DNA from: Budorcas taxicolor | Lineage: Eukaryota > Chordata > Mammalia > Artiodactyla > Bovidae | Length of the DNA stretch: 64,000 bases | Assembly: GCF_023091745.1 (NCBI RefSeq) | Contig: NW_026291817.1 | Coordinates: forward strand, 682,001 to 746,000 | Reading direction: 5' to 3' | In this document: positions 56,289-64,000 of the stretch, piece after piece | How positions within the stretch are numbered: the stretch's first letter is position 1 | Layout: each line of letters begins with the position of its first letter | Notes under the pieces: model-generated | Told to the model about the DNA's origin: nothing | What the model saw: the letters and a program-made list of their open reading frames with translations, nothing else | Databases searched by the model: none | Translations under genes and position numbers: made by a program

Positions 56289-57104
56289 GACGAGCCGGTG
56301 AAGGGAAAAGAGGTTCCTCTGGAATGGACTGAGACATCTGGGGGACTCTTGGAATGGTGGCACGACCCTGGAGTTCCTCTCGCCAGTCCTGTTGAGAGGG
56401 CCTCCTCTTGAGATGCGACGGGAACGCCGGGAACTCTTTCCCGACGAAGCAGGGAAAGGATCCCTCATCTCGAGCTACGAGGCGGAAACGGGGCTCCTCT
56501 GGATGTGGGCGGGACTCTCGTGATTCCTCTCGAGTGGAGACGGCTAGGTCGGGGAACTTCTTGATTTGCACCAAGGGTGTGAAGGACCCTTTCGAAGTTC
56601 CCGAGATGAGGTGTGATCAGCCTCGAGACGCCTCAGCGGAAATGGGCCTCATCTCGCCTGGAGGGGAGAACCTCCTGGATTTTCTCGAGTTGCGGCAGGT
56701 CTTCTCGAGTTACGACGGGGACCTCAGGGACCCGCTCTGGTGGCCTCAGGAAAGGCCAGTCCCCATGTGAGTTGCTAGGGGACCTCTCGGGATTCCTCTC
56801 CCGTCCATGCCGGGGCCCCAGTCCTTGTGTGGAGTCGGGGCCGGAACCTGAGGATTCCTCTCCAGTGTTGCCATGGATCTTGGGGTGCTTCTGAGTCTCC
56901 CCAGGGGAGTCAGGCCTCGTCTCGAGTGGGGGCATGCACGTGCGCTTTCCTCCCGAGCTGCAACAGTAGTGTCACGCTTCCTGTCACGTGGATCAAGGGA
57001 TCTGTGGCTTTCCCTCGAGGCTGTCCCTCGAGGCTTTCCCACGAGGCTTTCCCACAGGGCTGTGCCACGTGCCACCTTGGTGTGAGTCGATCCTCGGCGT
57101 GAAA
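56289..57104. repeat. U70, apparent chimeric monomer
   Basis: The left part has CGCCAGTCCTG (~56382) and follows a GAGGATTTC, as U59 and U61 do. The right part has GGGGCCCCAG (~56813), as U54 and U64 do, and continues into copies of U65-U67 at +4893 bp. The expected CTAGGCGACCACTC of the first type is absent, so the switch lies between ~56392 and ~56813, probably near the CCATGTGAG/CTAGGGGACC change at 56765-56780. A third parent of the U50/U60 type is possible. Confidence 0.65.
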
Positions 57105-59460
57105 GACGAGCCGGTGAAGGGAAAAGAGGTTCCTCTGGAATGGACTGAGACATCTGGGGGACTCTTGGAATGGTGGCACGACCCTGGAGTTCCTCTCGCC
57201 GGTCCTGTTGAGAGGGCCTCCTCTTGAGATGCGACGGGAACGCAGGGAACTCTTTCCCGACGAAGCAGGAAAGGATCCCTCATCTCGAGCTACGAGGCGG
57301 AAACGGGGCTCCTCTGGATGTGGGCGGGACTCTCGTGATTCCTCTCGAGTGGAGACGGCTAGGTCGGGGAACTTCTTGATTTGCACCAAGGGTGTGAAGG
57401 ACCCTTTCGAAGTTCCCGAGATGAGGTGTGATCAGCCTCGAGACGCCTCAGTGGAAATGGGCCTCATCTCGCCTGGAGGGGAGAACCTCCTGGATATTCT
57501 CGAGTTGCGGCAGGTCTTCTCGAGTTACGACGGGGACCTCAGGGACCCGCTCTGGTGGCCTCAGGAAAGGCCAGTCCCCATGTGAGTTGCTAGGGGACCT
57601 CTCGGGATTCCTCTCCCGTCCATGCCGGGGCCCCAGTCCTTGTGTGGAGTCGGGGCCGGAACCTGAGGATTCCTCTCCAGTGTTGCCATGGATCTTGGGG
57701 TGCTTCTGAGTCTCCCCAGGGGAGTCAGGCCTCGTCTCGAGTGGGGGCATGCACGTGCGCTTTCCTCCCGAGCTGCAGCAGTAGTGTCACGCTTCCTGTC
57801 ACGTGGATCAAGGGATCTGTGGCTTTCCCTCGAGGCTGTCCCTCGAGGCTTTCCCACGAGGCTTTCCCACAGGGCTGTGCCACGTGCCACCTTGGTGTGA
57901 GTCGATCCTCGGCGTGAAAGACGAGCCGGTGAAGGGAAAAGAGGTTCCTCTGGAATGGACTGAGACATCTGGGGGACTCTTGGAATGGTGGCACGACCCT
58001 GGAGTTCCTCTCGCCGGTCCTGTTGAGAGGGCCTCCTCTTGAGATGCGACGGGAACGCCGGGAACTCTTTCCCGACGAAGCAGGAAAGGATCCCTCATCT
58101 CGAGCTACGAGGCGGAAACGGGGCTCCTCTGGATGTGGGCGGGACTCTCGTGATTCCTCTCGAGTGGAGACGGCTAGGTCGGGGAACTTCTTGATTTGCA
58201 CCAAGGGTGTGAAGGACCCTTTCGAAGTTCCCGAGATGAGGTGTGATCAGCCTCGAGACGCCTCAGTGGAAATGGGCCTCATCTCGCCTGGAGGGGAGAA
58301 CCTCCTGGATTTTCTCGAGTTGCGGCAGGTCTTCTCGAGTTACGACGGGGACCTCAGGGACCCGCTCTGGTGGCCTCAGGAAAGGCCAGTCCCCATGTGA
58401 GTTTCTAGGGGACCTCTCGGGATTCCTCTCCCGTCCATGCCGGGGCCTCAGTCCTTGTGTGGAGTCGGGGCCGGAACCTGAGGATTCCTCTCCAGTGTTG
58501 CCATGGATCTTGGGGTGCTTCTGAGTCTCCCCAGGGGAGTCAGGCCTCGTCTCGAGTGGGGGCATGCACGTGCGCTTTCCTCCCGAGCTGCAGCAGTAGT
58601 GTCACGCTTCCTGTCACGTGGATCAAGGGATCTGTGGCTTTCCCTCGAGGCTGTCCCTCGAGGCTTTCCCACGAGGCTTTCCCACAGGGCTGTGCCACGT
58701 GCCACCTTGGTGTGAGTCGATCCTCGGCGTGAAAGACGAGCCGGTGAAGGGAAAAGAGGTTCCTCTGGAATGGACTGAGACATCTGGGGGACTCTTGGAA
58801 TGGTGGCACGACCCTGGAGTTCCTCTCGCCGTTCCTGTTGAGAGGGCCTCCTCTTGAGATGCGACGGGAACGCCGGGAACTCTTTCCCGACGAAGCAGGG
58901 AAAGGATCCCTCATCTCGAGCTACGAGGCGGAAACGGGGCTCCTCTGGATGTGGGCGGGACCCTCGTGATTCCTCTCGAGTGGAGACGGGTATGTCGGGG
59001 AACTTCTTGATTTCCACCAAGGGTGTGAAGGACCCTTTCGAAGTTCCAGAGGTGAGGTGTGATCAGCCTCGAGACGCCTCATCGGAAATGGGCCTCATCT
59101 CGCCTGGAGGGGAGAACCTCCTGGATTTTCTCGAGTTGCGGCAGGTCTTCTCGAGTTACGACGGGGACCTCAGGGACCCGCTCTGGTGGCCTCAGGAAAG
59201 GCCAGTCCCCATGCGAGTTGCTAGGGGACCTCTCGGGATTCCTCTCCCGTCCATGCCGGGGCCTCAGTCCTTGTGTGGAGTCGGGGCCGGAACCTGAGGA
59301 TTCCTCTCCAGTGTTGCCATGGATCTTGGGGTGCTTCTGAGTCTCCCCAGAGGAGTCAGGCCTCGTCTCGAGTGGGGGCATTCACGTGCGCTTTCCTCCC
59401 GAGCTGCAGCAGTAGTGTCACGCTTCCTGTCACGTGGATCAAGGGATCTGTGGCTTTCCC
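56813..59460. repeat. Duplicate of 51920-54567 (shift 4893 bp, six monomers)
   Basis: U71, U72 and U73 correspond to U65, U66 and U67 at +4893 bp. Shared features are GGGGCCCCAG, GCAGGAAAGG (815 bp), CCTCAGTGG, GTTTCTAGG (~53507/~58400), GATTTCCACC, CCTCATCGG and CCCAGAGGAGTC (~54454/~59347). U72 lacks the GCGACCGG of U66. The match ends before 59463, where CTCGAGGCTG stands instead of the CTCGTGGCTG found at ~54568. Confidence 0.8.
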
Positions 59461-60700
59461 TCGAGGCTGTCCCTCGAGGCTTTCCCACGAGGCTTTCCCA
59501 CAGGGCTGTGCCACGTGCCACCTTGGTGTGAGTCGATCCTCGGCGTGAAAGACGAGCCGGTGAAGGGAAAGAGGTTCCTCTGGAATGGACTGAGACATCT
59601 GGGGGACTCTTGGAATGGTGGCACGACTCTGGAGTTCCTCTCGCCGTTCCTGTTGAGAGGGCCTCCTCTTGAGATGTGACGGGAAGGTCGGGAACTCTTT
59701 CCCGACGAAGCAGGGAAAGGATCCCTCATCTCGAGCTACGAGGCGGAAACGGGGCTCCTCTGGATGTGGGCGGGACTCTCGTGATTCCTCTCGAGTGGAG
59801 ACGGCTAGGTCGGGGAACTTCTTGATTTGCACCAAGGGTGTGAAGGACCCTTTCGAAGTTCCCGAGATGAGGTGTGATCAGCCTCGAGACGCCTCAGCGG
59901 AAATGGGCCTCATCTCGCCTGGAGGGGAGAACCTCCTGGATTTTCTCGAGTTGCGGCAGGTCTTCTCGAGTTACGACGGGGACCTCAGGGACCCGCTCTG
60001 GTGGCCTCAGGAAAGGCCAGTCCCCATGTGAGTTGCTAGGGGACCTCTCGGGATTCCTCTCCCGTCCATGCCGGGGCCTCAGTCCTTGTGTGGAGTCGGG
60101 GCCGGAACCTGAGGATTCCTCTCCAGTGTTGCCATGGATCTTGGGGTGCTTCTGAGTCTCCCCAGGGGAGTCAGGCCTCGTCTCGAGTGGGGGCATGCAC
60201 GTGCGCTTTCCTCCCGAGCTGCAGCAGTAGTGTCACGCTTCCTGGCACGTGGATCAAGGGATCTGTGGCTTTCCCTCGAGGCTGTCCCTCGAGGATTTCC
60301 CACGAGGCTTTCCCACAGGGCTGTGCCACGTGCCACCTTGGTGTGAGTCGATCCTCGGCGTGAAAGACGATCCGGTGAAGGGAAAAGAGGTTCCTCTGGA
60401 ATGGACTGAGACATCTGGGGGACTCTTGGAATGGTGGCACGACCCTGGAGTTCCTCTCGCCAGTCCTGTTGAGAGGGCCTCCTCTTGAGATGCGACGGGA
60501 ACGCCGGGAACTCTTTCCCGACGAAGCAGGGAAAGGATCCCTCATCTCGAGCTACGAGGCGGAAACGGGGCTCCTCTGGATGTGGGCGGGACTCTCGTGA
60601 TTCCTCTCGAGTGGAGACGGCTAGGTCGGGGAACTTCTTGATTTGCACCAAGGGTGTGAAGGACCCTTTCGAAGTTCCCGAGATGAGGTGTGATCAGCCT
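59380..60700. repeat. Duplicate of about 55303-56623 (shift 4077 bp, five monomers)
   Basis: From the end of U73 through U74 and most of U75 the sequence follows the end of U68, U69 and U70: GGGAAAGAGG (55489/59566), GCACGACTCTGG, GATGTGACGGGAAGGTCGGG, GAGGATTTC (56214/60291) and CGCCAGTCCTG (~56382/~60459). It ends before ~60710, where U75 has CCTCATCGG and later lacks GGGGCCCCAG. Private changes in U75 include CTGGCACGTGG (~60243, otherwise only in U1, U5, U10 and U12) and GACGATCCGG (60366). Confidence 0.8.
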
Positions 60701-63628
60701 CGAGACGCCTCATCGGAAATGGGCCTCATCTCGCCTGGAGGGGAGAACCTCCTGGATTTTCTCGAGTTGCGGCAGGTCTTCTCGAGTTACGACGGGGACC
60801 TCAGGGACCCGCTCTGGTGGCCTCAGGAAAGGCCAGTCCCCATGTGAGTTGCTAGGGGACCTCTCGGGATTCCTCTCCCGTCCATGCCGGGGCCTCAGTC
60901 CTTGTGTGGAGTCAGGGCCGGAACCTGAGGATTCCTCTCCAGTGTTGCCATGGATCTTGGGGTGCTTCTCAGTCTCCCCAGGGGAGTCAGGCCTCGTCTC
61001 GAGTGGGGGCATGCACGTGCGCTTTCCTCCCGAGCTGCAGCAGTAGTGTCACGCTTCCTGTCACGTGGATCAAGGGATCTGTGGATTTCCCTCGAGGCTG
61101 TCCCTCGAGGCTTTCCCACGAGGCTTTCCCACAGGGCTGTGCCACGTGCCACCTTGGTGTGAGTCGATCCTCGGCGTGAAAGACGAGCCGGTGAAGGGAA
61201 AAGAGGTTCCTCTGGAATGGACTGAGACATCTGGGGGACTCTTGGAATGGTGGCACGACCCTGGAGTTCCTCTCGCCGGTCCTGTTGAGAGGGCCTCCTC
61301 TTGAGATGCGACGGGAACGCCGGGAACTCTTTCCCGACGAAGCAGGGAAAGGATCCCTCATCTCGAGCTACGAGGCGGAAACGGGGCTCCTCTGGATGTG
61401 GGCGGGACTCTCGTGATTCCTCTCGAGTGGAGACGGCTAGGTCGGGGAACTTCTTGATTTGCACCAAGGGTGTGAAGGACCCTTTCGAAGTTCCCGAGAT
61501 GAGGTGTGATCAGCCTCGAGACGCCTCAGCGGAAATGGGCCTCATCTCGCCTGGAGGGGAGAACCTCCTGGATTTTCTCGAGTTGCGGCAGGTCTTCTCG
61601 AGTTACGACGGGGACCTCAGGGACCCGCTCTGGTGGCCTCAGGAAAGGCCAGTCCCCATGTGAGTTGCTAGGGGACCTCTCGGGATTCCTCTCCCGTCCA
61701 TGCCGGGGCCTCAGTCCTTGTGTGGAGTCGGGGCCGGAACCTGAGGATTCCTCTCCAGTGTTGCCATGGATCTTGGGGTGCTTCTGAGTCTCCCCAGGGG
61801 AGTCAGGCCTCGTCTCGAGTGGGGGCATGCACGTGCGCTTTCCTCCCGAGCTGCAGCAGTAGTGTCACGCTACCTGTCACGTAGATCAAGGGATCTGTGG
61901 CTTTCCCTCGAGGCTGTCCCTCGAGGCTTTCCCACGAGGCTTTCCCACAGGGCTGTGCCACGTGCCACCTTGGTGTGAGTCGATCCTCGGCGTGAAAGAC
62001 GAGCCGGTGAAGGGAAAAGAGGTTCCTCTGGAATGGACTGAGACATCTGGGGGACTCTTGGAATGGTGGCACGACCCTGGAGTTCCTCTCGCCGTTCCTG
62101 TTGAGAGGGCCTCCTCTTGAGATGCGACGGGAACGCCGGGAACTCTTTCCCGACGAAGCAGGGAAAGGATCCCTCATCTCGAGATACGAGGCGGAAACGG
62201 GGCTCCTCTGGATGTGGGCGGGACCCTCGTGATTCCTCTCGAGTGGAGACGGGTATGTCGGGGAACTTCTTGATTTGCACCAAGGGTGTGAAGGACCCTT
62301 TCGAAGTTCCAGAGGGGAGGTGTGATCAGCCTCGAGACGCCTCAGCGGAAATGGGCCTCATCTCGCCTGGAGGGGAGAACCTCCTGGATTTTCTCGAGTT
62401 GTGGCAGGTCTTCTCGAGTTACGACGGGGACCTCAGGGACCCGCTCTGGTGGCCTCAGGAAAGGCCAGTCCCCATGCGAGTTGCTAGGGGACCTCTCGGG
62501 ATTCCTCTCCCGTCCATGCCGGGGCCTCAGTCCTTGTGTGGAGTCGGGGCCGGAACCTGAGGATTCCTCTCCAGTGTTGCCATGGATCTTGGGGTGCTTC
62601 TGAGTCTCCCCAGAGGAGTCAGGCCTCGTCTCGAGTGGGGGCATGCACGTGCGCTTTCCTCCCGAGCTGCAGCAGTAGTGTCACGCTTCCTGTCACGTGG
62701 ATCAACGGATCTGTGGCTTTCCCTCGAGGCTGTCCCTCGAGGCTTTCCCACGAGGCTTTCCCACAGGGCTGTGCCACGTGCCACCTTGGTGTGAGTCGAT
62801 CCTCGGCGTGAAAGACGAGCCGGTGAAGGGAAAAGAGGTTCCTCTGGAATGGACTGAGACATCTGGGGGACTCTTGGAATGGTGGCACGACCCTGGAGTT
62901 CCTCTCCCAGTTCCTGTAGAGAGGGCCTCCTCTTGAGATGCGACGGGAACGCCGGGAACTCTTTCCCGAAGAAGCAGGGAAAGGATCCCTCATCTCGAGC
63001 TACGAGGCGGAAACGGGGCTCCTCTGGATGTTGGCGGGACCCTCGTGATTCCTCTCGAGTGGAGACGGGTATGTCGGGGAACTTCTTGATTTGCACCAAG
63101 GGTGTGAAGGACCCTTTCGAAGTTCCAGAGGGGAGGTGTGATCAGCCTCGAGACGCCTCAGCGGAAATGGGCCTCATCTCGCCTGGAGGGGAGAACCTCC
63201 TGGATTTTCTCGAGTTGCGGCAGGTCTTCTCGAGTTACGACGGGGACCTACGGGCCGCTCTGGTGGCCTCAGGAAAGGCCAGTCCCCATGCGAGTTGCTA
63301 GGGGACCTCTCGGGATTCCTCTCCCGTCCATGCCGGGGCCTCAGTCCTTGTGTGGAGTCGGGGCCGGAACCTGAGGATTCCTCTCCAGTGTTGCCATGGA
63401 TCTTGGGGGTGCTTCTGAGTCTCCCCAGGGGAGTCAGGCCTCGTCTCGAGTGGGGGCATGCACGTGCGCTTTCCTCCCGAGCTGCAGCAGTAGTGTCACG
63501 CTTCCTGTCACGTGGATCAAGGGATCTGTGGCTTTCCCTCGAGGCTGTCCCTCGAGGCTTTCCCACGAGGCTTTCCCACAGGGCTGTGCCACGTGCCACC
63601 TTGGTGTGAGTCGATCCTCGGCGTGAAA
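60701..63628. repeat. Monomers U75 end to U78, return to mixed variants
   Basis: U76 is of the U50 type (CGCCGGTCCTG, GGCTAGGTC, CCATGTGAG). U77 switches to GACGGGTATG, GAGGGGAGG and GTTGTGGCAGG (as in U22) and ends with CCCAGAGGAGTC. U78 has CTCCCAGTTCCTGTAGAG at ~62904, exactly 8156 bp after its counterpart in U68, then GATGTTGGCGG. At ~63246-63258 U78 has CCTACGGGCCGCT instead of CCTCAGGGACCCGCT, two bases shorter, and at ~63404 one extra G, so it is 815 bp. Confidence 0.7.
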
Positions 63629-64000
63629 GACGAGCCGGTGAAGGAAAAGAGGTTCCTCTGGAGTGGACTGAGACATCTGGGGGACTCTTGGAATGGTGGC
63701 ACGACCCTGGAGTTCCTCTCGCCGTTCCTGTAGAGAGGCCTCCTCTTGAGATGCGACGGGAACGCCGGGAACTCTTTCCCGACGAAGCAGGGAAAGGATC
63801 CCTCATCTCGAGCTACGAGGCGGAAACGGGGCTCCTCTGGATGTGGGCGGGACTCTCGTGATTCCTCTCGAGTGGAGACGGCTAGGTCGGGGAACTTCTT
63901 GATTTGCACCAAGGGTGTGAAGGACCCTTTCGAAGTTCCCGAGATGAGGTGTGATCAGCCTCGAGACGCCTCAGCGGAAATGGGCCTCATCTCGCCTGGA
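63629..64000. repeat. U79, partial monomer cut by the window edge
   Basis: Only the first 372 bp are present, ending within CTCGCCTGGA. It carries GAAGGAAAAG (one G lost), GGAGTGGACTG, CTGTAGAGAGGCC (one G lost), GGGACTCTCG, GGCTAGGTC and CCCGAGATG, so after the U77-U78 excursion it belongs again to the U48-U76 variant group. The array clearly continues beyond the window. Confidence 0.85.

Larger units (their letters stand above)
1..64000. repeat. Satellite I-type tandem array, 816 bp monomer, 78 full copies plus one partial
   Basis: The same ~816 bp sequence repeats head to tail over the whole window with only scattered substitutions and 1-2 base indels. Monomer starts (each at the GACGAG after GGCGTGAAA or its variants): 1, 817, 1633, 2449, 3265, 4081, 4897, 5713, 6529, 7345, 8160, 8976, 9792, 10608, 11424, 12240, 13055, 13869, 14685, 15501, 16317, 17133, 17949, 18765, 19580, 20396, 21212, 22028, 22843, 23659, 24475, 25291, 26106, 26922, 27738, 28554, 29370, 30186, 31002, 31818, 32634, 33450, 34266, 35082, 35898, 36714, 37530, 38346, 39162, 39978, 40794, 41610, 42426, 43242, 44056, 44871, 45686, 46502, 47318, 48134, 48950, 49766, 50582, 51398, 52212, 53027, 53842, 54658, 55474, 56289, 57105, 57920, 58735, 59551, 60366, 61182, 61998, 62814, 63629. 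No inversion or insertion was seen. Known: ruminant satellite I is pericentromeric and about 816 bp in sheep and goat. The family call is inference from length, composition and motifs. Confidence 0.95.

Noticed and set aside
1..64000. CRISPR array
   Set aside because: The repeat unit is 816 bp with no unique spacers between copies; a CRISPR has repeats of a few tens of bases separated by unrelated spacers.
1..64000. Ribosomal DNA intergenic spacer or a prokaryotic repeat protein gene
   Set aside because: No rRNA segment appears anywhere in 64 kb. No frame is open across monomers, which a repeat-protein gene would require.
1..64000. Canonical, complete CENP-B box
   Set aside because: I scanned the monomer by eye for TTCG followed at the right spacing by A and CGGG, and its reverse complement. 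Only a half match at 189-205 was found.
1..64000. Embedded SINE, LINE or retroviral fragments
   Set aside because: The monomer registry accounts for bases 1-63628 to within 1-2 bases per copy, leaving no room for an insertion, and no poly-A tails or terminal repeats were seen.

Overview
The whole 64 kb window is one uninterrupted, head-to-tail satellite DNA array. It holds 78 complete monomers and one truncated monomer (U1 to U79, counted here from the GACGAG at base 1). All lie in the same orientation, with no inserted transposon, gene or unrelated spacer. The basic period is 816 bp: 61 monomers are exactly 816 bp, 14 are 815 bp and 3 are 814 bp, which together account for bases 1-63628. The sequence is GC-rich (about 60% by eye) and unusually dense in CTCGAG and other CpG sites.

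The organism is most likely a caprine bovid (sheep or goat). An 816 bp, GC-rich monomer built from degenerate ~31 bp subrepeats, with recurrent CTCGAG, TCATCTCG and GGATTCCTCTCGAG motifs, fits satellite I (the '1.714/1.715' family) of ruminants, which occupies pericentromeric heterochromatin. The monomer length is the known sheep/goat length; cattle have ~1.4 kb and deer near 0.8 kb. This assignment rests on recalled family properties, not on a database match. The window is therefore centromeric or pericentromeric and I annotate no protein-coding gene. The many open frames of 70-210 codons on both strands recur once per monomer because 816 is divisible by three and GC-rich DNA has few stops.

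Layout: U1-U15 (1-12239) form a mosaic with a 4-monomer repeat, a dimer repeat and 5- and 10-monomer echoes. U16-U17 (12240-13868) are the most degenerate monomers and look like a seam. U18-U36 (13869-29369) are comparatively homogeneous, starting with a dimer repeat and interrupted by one foreign-looking monomer (U31). U37-U47 (29370-38345) share a GAAATGCG variant, a 4-monomer repeat and a practically identical tandem dimer duplication. U48-U76 (38346-61997) are a recently and repeatedly duplicated domain with shifts of 2, 5, 6 and 10 monomers (about 1632, 4077, 4893 and 8156 bp) and at least two recognisable recombination junctions. U77-U79 return to other variants, with a degenerate patch near 63.25 kb.

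The main interest is this readable history of unequal exchange and gene conversion. Secondary points inside the monomer are a perfect-period 13 bp minisatellite, three CACGTG palindromes, the ancestral 31 bp period and a conserved half-match to the CENP-B box. I found no evidence for a new protein-based system.
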